A DNA stretch of 64,000 bases, from contig JAKOGI010000005.1 of assembly GCA_029747015.1 (NCBI GenBank), forward strand, positions 2,690,191 through 2,754,190, in the 5' to 3' direction. The notes under the pieces were generated by a model, which had not been told where the DNA came from, made no database searches, and saw only the letters and a list, made by a program, of their open reading frames with translations. How positions within the stretch are numbered: the stretch's first letter is position 1; every line of letters starts with the position of its first letter. The translations under genes and the position numbers were made by a program. Of the stretch, positions 22,798 through 34,102 are shown piece after piece. The DNA is from Carnegiea gigantea (lineage: Eukaryota > Streptophyta > Magnoliopsida > Caryophyllales > Cactaceae).

Positions 22798-24777
22798 ATG
22801 TCACTGATCAAATTATCGTCTTCTGGGTATGCAACTACCTTCTTCATTTCTCTTTCCAAACATCTGATTCACCAAGCTCATTCTCTGTCTTCTATAACCC
22901 AAATTTCAACCAACCCTCCCACACCCCATCAGCCTGCAAATCTTCACCCAGATGCATACACATGGTTTCAGCTGCTCAAACAACGCCCGCCACTCTCACA
23001 GCTGAAGCAAATCCATGCCCAAATACTTACTCAGTCTCTCTCCTCCCACCCTCCACTGATGTCCTCCCTCATCCTCTGTTACCTATCTTTTCACCATTTG
23101 AACTCGGCCAAAATCTTATTTGATAATTATCCTTGTTGTACACCTCCTACTTTCGTATGGAATTTGATGATAAGGGCTCACTCCAAGATCCAAAATTGTT
23201 TAGAACCCATCAAATATTTGGGTCGTATGTTGTGTGTTGGTCGACATTCGATGGTGTTTCCGGATGACTATACGTTCACCTTCGTAGTCACTTCTTGTTC
23301 CCATCATAGTTCGCCAATATATGGAGAAATGGTTCATGGGATGATTACAAAATTCGGAGGTAGGTCTCATTTGTTTGTTGGTAATTCATTGATTAATATG
23401 TATTGTGTTTTTGCTAAATTGGATGATGCACAGAAGGTGTTCGATGAAATGGTTGATCAGGATGTGTTCTCATGGACCAGTCTTTTGGGTGGGTATACCA
23501 AACATGGAGATATTGTTAAAGCTTGTGACATTTTTGATGGGATTCCTATACGTAATGATGTGTCTTGGGCTGTTATGATATCTGGTCTTGTTTCTAGTAA
23601 AAGGCACATCGAAGCCCTTGATTATTTTTGGGATATGTTACATAGTAATCAGGTAAAGCCTAATGAGGCCATCTTAGTTTGTGCTTTATCAGCGTGCGCT
23701 CAGTTGGGTGCCTTTGAGCAAGGAAATTGTATTCGTCATTACGTGGAAAGAAATAACATTTCAAAGACTCCCAATATATGTACTGCTCTAATTGATATGT
23801 ATGCCAAATGTGGGAGGATAGACTGTTCAATCCAAGTATTCAATAGCATATCTAAGCGCGACATGTACAATTTCACAAGCATGATTTCTGGCTTGTCAAT
23901 TCATGGCCTTGGAAAAGATGTTATGAGGGTTTTCTCTCAAATGCTGGCCGAGGGTATTAAACCAAATGAGATTACCATACTTGGAGTTTTGAATGCTTGT
24001 AGCCACTCAGGGCTGGTAGAGGAAGGAACCTCCATTTTCAACAACATGGAAAAGTTGTGGGGCATCCTACCAAAGATTGAGCACTATGGATCCTATGTTG
24101 ATTTACTAGGTCGTGCTGGCCATTTGGATAAGGCATACAATGTGGCGAAGTCTATGCCTATGGAACCTGATGCGGTCATATGGAGGACTTTGCTTAGTGC
24201 CTGCAGAACACATCGTGATGTTTCTCTAGGGGAGCGGATTGTGGATCACCTTCGACAACTTGGGTCCAGTGGCCAAGTTCTGCTCTCAAGTTTATATGCC
24301 TATATGGGCAAGTGGGAGAGTGTCATTCATATGAAGAAGCAGATGGGTGAACGAAGGAATACGTCAGAACTCGGTTGCAGTTGGATTGAGGTGAATGGTG
24401 TTAATCATGAGTTCCGAGTGGATGATCGGCTACATCCTCAAATATTGGAAATTCGAGAAAAATTGAACGAAATATTGGAAAAGGCAAAGCTGGGAGGTTA
24501 TGCCTCTAGTACAACCCAGGTCACATTTGACTTGAGTGAGGAGGACAAAGAGCAAGCTATTTCTTTGCACAGCGAGAAATTAGCCATAGCTTTTGGACTC
24601 ATGAGTACCAAGCCAGGGACCTTAATCAGAATTGTGAAGAATCTGAGGACTTGTGAGGACTGCCACTTGGCTCTCAAGGTCATTTCTCGTGTTTTCGACA
24701 GAGAGATTATTGTCAGAGATCGTTCTCGCTTTCACATCTTTAAACAAGGCAGCTGCTCATGCAATGACTACTGGTAG
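22798..24777 (+). CDS. Pentatricopeptide repeat protein, PLS class, DYW subgroup
   Basis: This single-exon gene encodes 659 residues. PLS-class PPR-DYW proteins are imported into mitochondria or chloroplasts and direct C-to-U RNA editing. The repeats define the RNA target and the DYW domain acts as deaminase. Visible hallmarks: LKQIHAQI near the N terminus; repeated VGNSLINMYC, ALIDMYAKCGR and MISGLSIHG repeat cores; and PDAVIWRTLLSACR with GCSWIEVNG, marking the E region. The DYW domain has H591 and E593 in HSEKLAIAFGL, C619 and C622 in the C-x2-C-H zinc site, and the terminus CSCNDYW. All deaminase residues appear intact. The first residues are hydrophobic and hydroxylated, consistent with a transit peptide, but organelle and editing target cannot be read by eye. 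Confidence 0.97.
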   Translation: MSLIKLSSSGYATTFFISLSKHLIHQAHSLSSITQISTNPPTPHQPANLHPDAYTWFQLLKQRPPLSQLKQIHAQILTQSLSSHPPLMSSLILCYLSFHHLNSAKILFDNYPCCTPPTFVWNLMIRAHSKIQNCLEPIKYLGRMLCVGRHSMVFPDDYTFTFVVTSCSHHSSPIYGEMVHGMITKFGGRSHLFVGNSLINMYCVFAKLDDAQKVFDEMVDQDVFSWTSLLGGYTKHGDIVKACDIFDGIPIRNDVSWAVMISGLVSSKRHIEALDYFWDMLHSNQVKPNEAILVCALSACAQLGAFEQGNCIRHYVERNNISKTPNICTALIDMYAKCGRIDCSIQVFNSISKRDMYNFTSMISGLSIHGLGKDVMRVFSQMLAEGIKPNEITILGVLNACSHSGLVEEGTSIFNNMEKLWGILPKIEHYGSYVDLLGRAGHLDKAYNVAKSMPMEPDAVIWRTLLSACRTHRDVSLGERIVDHLRQLGSSGQVLLSSLYAYMGKWESVIHMKKQMGERRNTSELGCSWIEVNGVNHEFRVDDRLHPQILEIREKLNEILEKAKLGGYASSTTQVTFDLSEEDKEQAISLHSEKLAIAFGLMSTKPGTLIRIVKNLRTCEDCHLALKVISRVFDREIIVRDRSRFHIFKQGSCSCNDYW

Positions 24778-27123
24778 TCAATGCGTGTGTCAAATTGCAG
24801 ACACAGAACGGCTCAAGTTGGAAGAGATGATTACTAATATAGACATTTTATCTCTTCGAGGCGTATTGAAGCAGCATCACTCATTACTAACCGAATCTTT
24901 CCAGTGAAAGCAGGATCATGGTGTTTTTGAAAAGAGTGTTGACCCTCTGATATTCACCTATCAACCCAACATTTGATTCCTCATGTAAAGTTGTGCCCCC
25001 TCTTGAGTTAATTCAGAGGTTTTGACCAGTATGAATTTATCAACACCATCAAACCACGCTCATCAGGTAAAGCAAAGATTCCTATTATGATTGCATATGC
25101 ATGCTCATCAACTCAATATCCCGGTTGTACCAGCAATGATTGCAACTTAAGTCAGTTGGGTATTTATTAATCGTCTTGTTCATATTCCTAGAGTACAGAG
25201 ACAAATTTTTATATCATATGAAGATATGCTTCCTAATGGTGTAAAATTGGTGGTCCACATCCTGGGAATTCTGTTTCTCTGTGTGGGCTCCAAAAGCATT
25301 ATGTATAATGCACCTAATGTTTTCATGCTTACAAAGTGTTCAAAGGAGGTGGTTGTGGTTGTCCTTTCTAAAGCTTCTACAAAAGATATCACCCATTTGG
25401 TAAAAATCCATAGCAGAAAGCGAAAGTCATATGTGCTTTTCCTGTGTTAGATTAGACACTTGAAAAACTAAACAAATAAAAAGGGCTTTAAGTAACAACT
25501 TCAATTACAGAATTTTGTTTTATGACCCTTTCTGAAGCAAAAAATTGCACATGATTATGATTGCACATGATCTTAGATTACCCTATATTATGCAGTTGGT
25601 TTCTTCCGACTACTAAGATCTAAGCCTTTGTGGCACCTGAAAGTCTAGTGAAGGAAAGAAAGGTGGATTGCTGTCGTGAGTTTAGTTGCTTTTGAATGAA
25701 TTTATTCCGCGGTTATGGGTAATCTCTAAACAAAAAATGGAAAACTTTTTTTCTTTTTGTCTTAACAATTTCATGCAATTTCATGACCAAAGTTTCTTTG
25801 AATTTTTTAGCAATAGCATTCCCTTTACCTATGCCAGGAAGATACCTAAACCAAAAAAAAAAAACAAATGGAAAACGACTCTACGTCCTCGAAATATAAT
25901 GTCATCACCAAAGTCTCCATTCATCTTGAGTAGCAGTGTTGAATGTTAAGGAACTAAGGATATGGGCACTTGATCACTCATTTAGATCAAAAGCATGTAA
26001 AATTCTCAGATAAATGGGAAAATTAGACGTGTTAAAACGTGTGTTAGTTTTATAAACTTGTGGCATAGTCCAGAAGGTCCACAAGCAAAGAACAAAGCAA
26101 GAAAGACTGCTACGAGAATTAGAATTCACAACACAGATGCTTCATTTTCGATTTGTATATGCAGTATAATATGTTTTGCTTCTTGTTTCTGCGAGGACTA
26201 AGTCTCTGTAAGCTTACGGCATTAATTGGTCGTGGCTTTTTTTTTTGGGGGGGGGGGGGGAGTTCAAGCACTGTAAAGTCTTGTTGATGGGTGGCCCTGC
26301 TTGCCTGCAAGTCCTGCATGAATTGTCTAATCTAAGGCCAAGAATTGGCCAGAATGCAGGGAAATTATTATTCACGCTGCATGGAGGTACACTTAGCCAG
26401 CCTAACCCAAGAATGAACAATGGAATACTGCAAGAATGCCAACACTTGTCAAAAGCAAGGTAAAGGTACGGTGTTCTTCATTTTGAGTCTCTTCCTTTTC
26501 TTTGCTCCTGTGCTACTCCTAGATGATCATTCAAGTTGTATCAGTGCCTGGTATTTGAGCTATGTTTCATTTTGAGTACCCATTTTAGATACTTGACACC
26601 TTGAAGTGGAGGTGACGACTTGGTATTTCATTGTACACCAGAAAAAGTGTAAAGATTTGATGATTTTGACATGTCAAATATCATAATAGAGGCTGAGTAA
26701 CTGATAGATGCACACCCATTACTGCTTTGTTTTGATTTTGCAGCACTAAGAATGGATTCTGAGGACGAGGACCCAAACACCCCGTAGCCTGCCTAAGACT
26801 ATTCTCTAGTCATCCTATTTTGAAAGACCAGATAATAACAGCTAACTCATCCCCCATAATTGTGAAAAATGTCATGGGACAATTATGTCCCACTTATAAG
26901 AACAGAAATCATTTAATACACCGATGTCAAACTGCATTTCCTCTGTCAAATATGTACAGTTTTCTGCATAACCCAGATCAGCTTGGGTTTGTTTTTCTTC
27001 ATCTACTGTTTCTTCTTTCAACTTCCCAACTCCAAATTCTCCTGACTTCCTTCCAAGAATTTGAGAAGTTGAAAGATGCATGTTCCTCTGTTAAGCTCTG
27101 AAGTTGATTCATTCTGACCATAA
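24778..27123. other. Convergent intergenic region between PPR and DUF4228 genes
   Basis: Contains the 3' ends of the two flanking convergent genes. A T10G14 tract is at 26237-26260. A modest open stretch at 26245-26463 is followed by a GT and could be part of a transcript, but I recognise no protein. Confidence 0.45.
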
Positions 27124-28066
27124 TCAGCTCCCAGCCTCAGAAATGCTATGCAGGGAGGGCTGCCATGTTCTTGGCTTGGCTGAACCCCCATTTGCATTTG
27201 GCGCTGTTCTGGACCTCTGCCCATGTCTGCTAACCTGGGGAAAAAGAAATGTATGCCATGTGAGAAAATAATTCTAGAGGAGACATTCGAAATTTCTGCT
27301 GATAAATTTAATTGAAGATTTGGTGTTTCTTTCTTCTTTCTTTTTTCTTTTAATTTCTCAATTGCTCTAGTTTTCATCTCCGAAAAACAGGGGAGAACAG
27401 GACAAAAAGAGCAAAAAGATTTGAGCTTTTGATGATGTAAATGAAGACAAGAGTAGATTAAGTAATTTACCTGGTGGTTACTCTTGTCTTGTTGAGATCT
27501 TCTTGCTGATTTCTCAACTTCTTTGAGAGCTTCTGAATCAGCCAATTCTATCCCATTCTTCCTCATCTTGGCTTGCTTCTTAGCCACCAGACCCTTCATA
27601 ACCTCTGCATAGCACACAACAACCAAAATCAGCAGGACTTCAAAAAAAAATTTTTAAAAAAATTTCCCCTTGTGCAGAAGAAACTTATTATGGGAAAGAA
27701 AGTATATATGAAAGACAAACCTTGGTTGCTGATGAGTCTGTAAACATGGCCCAAAGCCAAAGTATCCGTTGGCCGGAGCAGTTTGACCCGCGTGACCCGG
27801 ACCGAGTTCCGGGTGGTGGTGGTGCTGCTGCTGCTGCTGTTTTTGTTGCTATTGGTGGTGGTGGTGGTGGTGGTGGTGGGTGGTGGTTTACTAGAGGAGG
27901 TGGTGGTGGTGTGACAGATGGTGGTGGTGATGAGGAGGGCAACATAGTGACCAGGGTTCATCTTCATGATATCACTAGCAGGGACAGGCCAGTAGAGATT
28001 CTCAACCTTACCAGATGGGTGTTGGATTACCAAGGTTGCTGCATCTATGGCTTGGCAGTTGCCCAT
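27124..28066 (-). CDS. DUF4228 (PADRE) domain protein
   Basis: Three minus-strand exons (28066-27721, 27604-27471, 27234-27124) join in phase to 196 residues. Family marks are the N-terminal MGNCQAIDAATLVIQHPSGK, then YWPVPASDIMKMNPGHYVAL, VKLLRPTDTLALGHVYRLIS, the splice-spanning NQEVMKGLVAKKQAKM and the C-terminal TWQPSLHSISEAGS. G2 with nearby C4 fits N-myristoylation and palmitoylation, so a membrane-associated protein is plausible. Family members are mostly known as stress-responsive proteins without a defined activity. Residues 47-85 are an unusually long Thr/Ser-rich low-complexity insert, encoded by trinucleotide-like repeats, within the domain. Reading straight on through intron 2 gives a longer but wrong C terminus; the spliced frame restores the conserved ending. 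The leader upstream of 28066 is CT-rich on the plus strand. Confidence 0.9.
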
Positions 28067-29094
28067 CTCTCTGTCTCGCTCTCTCTCCTGTTTCTCTCTC
28101 TCTCTAGACTAGATGAGAGCTTCACACACACGAGCTTCCTGAGTTACAAAGAGGGCAGACTGGTGTTCCAACAGTAAGTACCCAGTTATTTAAAGAAGTT
28201 AATGCGTGCTCTGCCCAGCTGTGATCTGGTATTTTTCTAACCCTGCCCAGGTGTTTGATTTTCATTTAATTAAGAAAAAAGAAAAAAAGAGGAGGACAAC
28301 ATCATTAGGCTCTTCTTTGGAAGGGGAGAGATTGACAGAATTGCCCCCCATGTGAGGGTGATTAATGAGCTGTTAAACTTTAATTAAGATGAGATTTTTG
28401 ACAGAAAGATGAGGTCAGTGAGATCATGTGGAATGTTTAATCAGGAGCTCGAAAACATCCATTTTGGGCAAGAATACCATCTACTTTATTAATCTACTGA
28501 TTAGTCATGAACCAGGCTCATTAAGGAACAAATCTCTAGCCTCCTAGTTTATTATTTTTTTTTTTAAAGAAAAGGGGAAAAAAATAACTTGGGCCGGCCT
28601 GGATTTGCAGAAGTAAACTAATTGGCATGGTATTTAGTTCTCTAGACTCTAATAGGATTAGTGGTAACTTTTTGCATGTTAATTAACAAAGTTCAGTTAC
28701 TGGTGTATGCATGCTTCAGTACATCTTACCTTGCACTTTCTTTCTTAATTTTTTAATAATTAGTTAATCAAATGAGGTAAGAATACATAGGCATTAAATT
28801 AAATATCTAAGTATTTGAATGAGATGAGCTCAATGGATGCACATCCTAATCCTCATTATAAGTCCAGAAGACGTACAAAAATACTCCACTTGAGATTTAT
28901 GAGCATATATAACGATCTGTTTTTTTTTTTTTTAGGGGGGGGGGGGGGGGGACCCAATTGGTTTTAAAAGAATTTATCTCTATCTTTCTCGCCTTTAAAA
29001 AAAACCGACAGCTCGTATTCACATGTGACAAATATGGTTTGCTCTTTGTTTTTTCTTCCCAATTCATTATGCAGGTTTTCCCCTCCTCTAGTAA
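28067..29094. other. Upstream region of the DUF4228 gene
   Basis: CT-rich leader at 28067-28110, then AT-rich sequence. A T14-A-G17 tract is at 28920-28951. No gene is seen. Confidence 0.5.
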
Positions 29095-29102
29095 CTTTTA
29101 AT

Positions 29103-29830
29103 TAGACCTGATTAAATTGAAGGTCGGATTGGACTAAGAGTCGGATCATAAGGATCGATGGATAGAATTTTCTCAACCCTGATCCTACCTGATCTTCATG
29201 CGGGTCAGCACACCCCTGACTCTAACCTTGACTCTGCGGGTGTCCTGGGTCATCGGGTCATATCCGACCCTTAAACCTCCCAATATAAAAAATGAGTTTT
29301 TTATTAAGTTTTCTTTTTATTATAAAGGTCAACATTAAACATCTTACAAAAAAAAAAGTCAAATGATAATATAGTGCTCTGATGAAGCGTATCGCAACTA
29401 TAAACACTCTAATACGTAATTTAGTTATTAAATCAATAGACAGATTAGCTTACTAAAATGACTGCTCAGTCTACTCCAAATATCAGAGAGAGAACGTTAG
29501 AAGATTATGAACCAATAAGATTTGGTGAGGTGAATAGGGGGAAGATGCTAAGGGGAGATGAGAAACTGAAAGCGAAAAAGTTTTGAACAAATGAAACCAA
29601 AAGTATTTTATTTTTATTTTAATTTTCAATTTTTTAAAAAAAAAGTGAAGGTCAGTAGGTCGGATCAGCGGGTCAAAAATATTTACCGAAGTCCGATCCT
29701 CATCATAGTCGGGTATCCTCAATTTGAGGGTCAGGGTGGGTCGGAGACAAAAAAAGTCAACCCTAACCCTCATGTTTGAGGGTCGGGTCGAGGCGCATCG
29801 GACGGGTCCTCAACCTGTTGATCAGGTCTA
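29103..29830. mobile_element. Non-autonomous hAT-like element 1
   Basis: The 728-bp element has inverted termini TAGACCTGATTAA (left) and TTGATCAGGTCTA (right). Flanking 8-mers are CTTTTAAT (29095-29102) and CTTTTGAT (29831-29838), 7 of 8 identical, as expected for hAT. Both ends are dense in GGTCGG / GGGTC / GTCGGATC words, whereas the centre is AT-rich. No transposase frame is seen. Confidence 0.8.
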
Positions 29831-29869
29831 CTTTTGATATGAGGATAGGAGGATCGTTTATTGTACATA

Positions 29870-30238
29870 ATAATTAAAAAATTTTGGAAAGTTACTTTTT
29901 TCTTGTGTTTGGTTTAGAGAAAATCATAAAGAAAAAAATATGATGGAAAGTTAGATGGAAAAATTTTTAGAAACAGAAGATAAAATTTTCTTCCTAAAAT
30001 TGTAAGGAAAGTTTGAATGAAATTTCCAACCTCCTCCAACTTACACTGCTTAGATGACATCAACATGATTCAAGTAGTTTATCAATATTCAAATTTTTCA
30101 TCTAAATTCTTGTATTTTTTTTCCTCAATCCAAAGAAGAAAAAAAAAAATTCATTTTCTCTCTACTTTTTTTTCCTTCACATTTTTTTTCCTTCAACTTT
30201 TTTTTTTTCCCCAAATTTTCTAAGGACCATATGGAACC
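29870..30238. mobile_element. MITE copy, paired with 61863-62254
   Basis: About 370 bp that align closely by eye with the element in the cytochrome c1 intron, sharing for example TCTTGTGTTTGGTTTAGAG and TTTAGATGACATCAACAT. The right end matches (AAATTTTCTA then GGAACC, followed by TTA), but the left terminal inverted repeat is largely missing, so this copy is eroded. Confidence 0.75.
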
Positions 30239-30643
30239 TTAATACTTTGTAAACTATTGTTATCAATCTTATTTGTAGAATTACAGGCCAAGAAAAAAAG
30301 CTTTTTTGACCATATTTGAAGCTGTTTGTTAGAAAAACATAAACTCAAGGCTAACTTTTCAAGGTGTAGTTTGTCACCACCTTTTTTTCCTTCTTAACCT
30401 TCATAAAAACTTTTGTAATTTGCTTCATAAATTGATTAGTCGTTTTTGCAATCAAATAATTTATGATTTTCGCTTATGTTATATTTTATTTTTGCCTAAA
30501 TTTTTAAGAGTGTTAAAATTGATATTTAAAGATAAAGTTGCACATATCTCTAGGAAAATTAAACAAAACATTAAGAAAAGATTAAATTGAGCATGTTCCC
30601 AAGAGAGAACCAGTTCTTTTTTACCTTCTTTGGTAGAGCTTTA

Positions 30644-30903
30644 GGCCTTATTCTTTTCATTGGTAAATCTTAATTTATCAACTTTAATCCACTTCATCAA
30701 CTTTAATAAAAAATATCAATTTCAACTAACTTCAACCCACTTTTCACAATTTTAACCAACCTCTCCCCTTCATATAAAAAAATTCAACTCACTTCAACTC
30801 GCTTTAATTAACTTTAATCCATTTCAATTCAATTCAACCAATCTCAATCAATTTCACTCGTTTTTCAATCCATATTTCTTGACCCAAAAAAAAAAAAGGA
30901 CCC
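30644..30903. mobile_element. MITE with TTA target duplication and TTCAAC decamers
   Basis: The 260-bp element runs from GGCCTTATTCTTTTC to AAAAAGGACCC, flanked by TTA at 30641-30643 and 30904-30906. The interior is built of roughly 10-bp ACTTCAAC / ACTTTAAT words. Same family as the element at 31413. Confidence 0.75.
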
Positions 30904-31020
30904 TTAGAAAGGGGTGAAGAAAATGGGTAAAGGCAAATGCTATAAATAAGGAAAAGCCACAAAAGGCTCAGAGAAAGTGAGATTGTAGGAGACGTTTTTT
31001 CATATGTTTCGCTTTAAACC

Positions 31021-31023
<3 letters not shown>

Positions 31024-31062
<39 letters not shown>
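31024..31062. repeat. (TA)n microsatellite
   Basis: About 19 TA units between the two related MITEs. Confidence 0.95.
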
Positions 31063-31063
<1 letters not shown>

Positions 31064-31412
31064 CGTGAAAAATTTGCAAAAGCTTTTTGCGAAGGGGGAA
31101 AAAATATTTTGCCGTAGTTGGGTTCCACCTCGCACACGCCAGCCGTCAGCCCGTCACCTTCAATGAGTGCATCCGTGCATGTCTCGCATGTGACCCCCCC
31201 CCCTTTTATTTTTCGTTTTCCACGGGCGGCAATTTTTATTGCCTATTTTAGGGTTTTATTTACTCTTAACTATTTCAAAATATCTATCGAAAAAAAAAAA
31301 CTATTTCAAAATAAAGATGAAAATAATTAATTTATCTCGTGATTAGTAAAATAAAAAAGTTAGCTTAACTACTCTCTACAATGTTATCAACATTTTCGTT
31401 TGGGAGTTATAA

Positions 31413-31725
31413 GGACCTGTTCTTTTTATTAGTCTTTTTCAATTTACTTCAACTTATTTCAGTCTACTTCAATATACTTCAATAAAAAATATCAATGTCA
31501 ATCCATTTCAACCAATTTTAATTTACTTTAACCCACCTTCTTTAAAATTTTATTCTCATTATTTTAACCAATTTAAAAAAACATACCGACTTCAATCAAC
31601 TCCAACCAACTTCAACCTACTTCCACCCGCTTCAACAAAAAATATCAACTTCAACTCACTTCAACATACCTCAACCAACTTCATCCTTTCACCAACCTTA
31701 ATTCACCAACAAAAAAAATAGGCCC
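31413..31725. mobile_element. MITE with TAA target duplication and TTCAAC decamers
   Basis: The 313-bp element runs from GGACCTGTTCTTTTTATT to AAAAAAAATAGGCCC, with TAA at 31410-31412 and 31726-31728. Both halves contain tandem decamers close to ACTTCAACNN, for example in 31440-31480 and 31590-31640. Termini and repeats match the 30644 element. Confidence 0.8.
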
Positions 31726-31762
31726 TAATAAAAGGTTTCAAGAGCCCCCTCAACTAAGAACA

Positions 31763-32745
31763 ACAACAACAACAACTCCCAGTGTGGATCCCGCTTTTGC
31801 GGGGTCTGGGGAAATCCAGCTGTAGGCAACCTTACTCCTACCGGTATTTCTACCCATAGAGAGGTTGATTTCTTAAGACCCACAAAATAATTTTTGAAAA
31901 AAGTTTATAGAGAAAACGAATGCAAACCAAAACCAAGGAGGAGAAAATGTGCCGGAGAGCGAAATAACCAAAGAGTAGAGACATACCTCAATCCACCAGG
32001 GGCACTAGATGTCGTCACATCCCAAAAAAGCACGACCTGCAGACAAGCGCCCCAAAACCAAACCCGCCCCCACCCCACCGGAGCTACTACCATCTACGCG
32101 TCCGGTCCCCTACAATCAGAGACCCTAATCCTATCCCGCCACAACCTCCTATCCTGAGTCATGTCCTCCGTCAGACCGGCAACTCTCAAGTCCTCTCTAA
32201 CCACTTCCTCTAGGTTTTTTTCGGTCTATCCCTCCCTCTCTTTCCACCAGGGGAGACGATCAATTCGCACCTCCTCACTGGGGCGCCCATACTTCTCTTC
32301 TTTACGTGGCCAAACTATCTGAGTCTCGATTCCCTCATCTTTTCCTCTATGGGGGCTACTTCAGCTAAGCTCCTGATTACTCCATTCCTAATTCTGTCCA
32401 ATCTCGTAAAACCACACATCCACCTGATCATTCTCATCTCGGCTACCATCAACCTTTGGGCCTGCGTCTTCTTTAGAGGCTAACACTCCGATCCATAGAG
32501 AACAGCCAGTCTAATTACCATCTGATAGACTTTGCCTTTCAATCCTAGGGGCACTCGCTTGTCACACAGTACCCCTGATGCTGACTTCCACTTTTGCCAA
32601 CCCACTCTTATCTGCTGGCTAATATCCTCGTCAATGTCCCCATTTTGCTGGATGATCGAGCCCAAATACTTAAATTTAGCGACTTTTGGTATCACCCTCC
32701 CATCCAGTGTGATTTTTCCCCCTTCTTCTATCCTACCACTGAAAT
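31763..32745 (-). mobile_element. 5'-truncated RTE-like LINE (reverse transcriptase C terminus plus 3' tail)
   Basis: On the minus strand, the region just inside 32745 encodes the end of a plant non-LTR reverse transcriptase: [20 protein letters not shown], then [19 protein letters not shown] and VAEMRMIRWMCGFTRLDRIR. The lower part has stops and frame changes. The 3' tail ends in a (GTT)n run at 31763-31775, as in RTE-clade LINEs. A perfect 20-bp repeat, AGCCCCCTCAACTAAGAACA, flanks it at 31743-31762 and 32746-32765. Those boundaries show target-primed insertion with 5' truncation. The clade is inferred from the RT motifs and the simple-repeat end. Confidence 0.88.
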
Positions 32746-32765
32746 AGCCCCCTCAACTAAGAACA

Positions 32766-33929
32766 CTTTTAGATTTCTAATTTATTTTTATAATAATTTA
32801 TGCATCTTTTTTGGCCAAAACTATTGACTAGGAATTTAGTATAGATTTATGTGTCTTTTTCAACTTATTTTCTAGATGTTCAATCACTTGTAATTTCTTT
32901 CAACTCTTTATTACTTCCTCTTAATTTGAAATAAAAATAATTTAATTTAATTTCTATAAACTCACCTTCTTCCAAAGCTTTTTAGTTCTTTTCACTTTTT
33001 ACCTACATTAACTTAGATAATAAGTTACTTGATTCAAAAGTAACATGTTGTACAGAACTAGAGAAGAAAAAAGAAACATAATTGTTGAGACAAATAATCA
33101 AATTACAAAGAATAAAATCATCACTCGTAAAACCTGTCATAGAAAAATGCATAATTCATGAGACAATTATTAACTTTAATAACAGGACAAAAGGGGTCAA
33201 AAAACTCAGCCTAGCCAACAATACATGCAAACAAAGAATAACTTATATCCACCTTTCAATTCTATCACACTAAAGATAGGTACAGTACAATGCTTTATAA
33301 CCAATAGACCAAAAAGAGAGAGATAAGATTTAGGCAGCCACCTTTTTCACATTATCTAAAACAAAGCATCTCTTTCATGAAAGAATAAGTATCTCATTTA
33401 TTTTGTTTCTTATTTAAAAGAAAAATGTTTTACATCCTTATTTAAAAGTAAAATATAATTGTTAATCTTTGAATTAAATGATTGTTGAGTTAAACCGTGA
33501 ATTGCTTAAAGTTTTTTACAATTAACAATTTCCTCCTAACAATTCATAATTACATATATTGAAATGATTTTACATAAACAAATTACTGTGAGGGATCACA
33601 AATATAATGCGCAAATATGAATTTAGGATATCCACATTGGATATTAATGTAAATTTCATCATCTTATTTACTTATTTATTTACTAAATATTATTATTGCT
33701 ATTATTATTGTTATAAACATATTAGTCACTTAGCTGTTTTATTTTTTATATGGAGATGTTCTAAAAACTAATTATTTAATTTCTTCTGAATGGATAATTT
33801 TATGTGTAGAGGTACGAGTAAATCAAACCTGATATTTAATTTCATTTGAAAATTAATTATTCTACTATTAAAATATCCTCAAAGACTCCCACTAATCATG
33901 TATTGTTAAGTTGTAAATATTAATGTATA
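32766..33929. other. AT-rich intergenic DNA
   Basis: No gene, SSR or clear transposon end is seen. Confidence 0.5.
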
Positions 33930-34102
33930 GGACCAACACAGGTTGGTTCAAGTGGTTTAGTACTTATTCTCCATAAGCAAAGTTTCGGATTCAAATCTTG
34001 TGAATGGAGAAAATTTATAATAAGAGAGCTATACTCCCTTATTAGATCAATAATAATTCGACTCCAATAAAATAGAGGATTCAGATCAGAAAAAAAAAAA
34101 AA
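33930..34102 (+). mobile_element. tRNA-derived SINE with poly-A tail
   Basis: An A box, TGGTTCAAGTGG (33944-33955), and a B-box-like GGATTCAAATC (33987-33997) are followed by a body ending in A13 at 34090-34102. The length of about 170 bp fits plant SINEs. Target duplications are not clear. Confidence 0.65.

Noticed and set aside
26245..26463. Hypothetical gene between PPR and DUF4228
   Set aside because: No recognisable family, starts inside a poly-G tract, and no supporting splice partners; kept only as a remark.
27018..27626. A 202-codon minus-strand frame as a separate gene
   Set aside because: It reads through intron 2 of the DUF4228 gene. Splicing at consensus sites restores the conserved SISEAGS ending in another frame.
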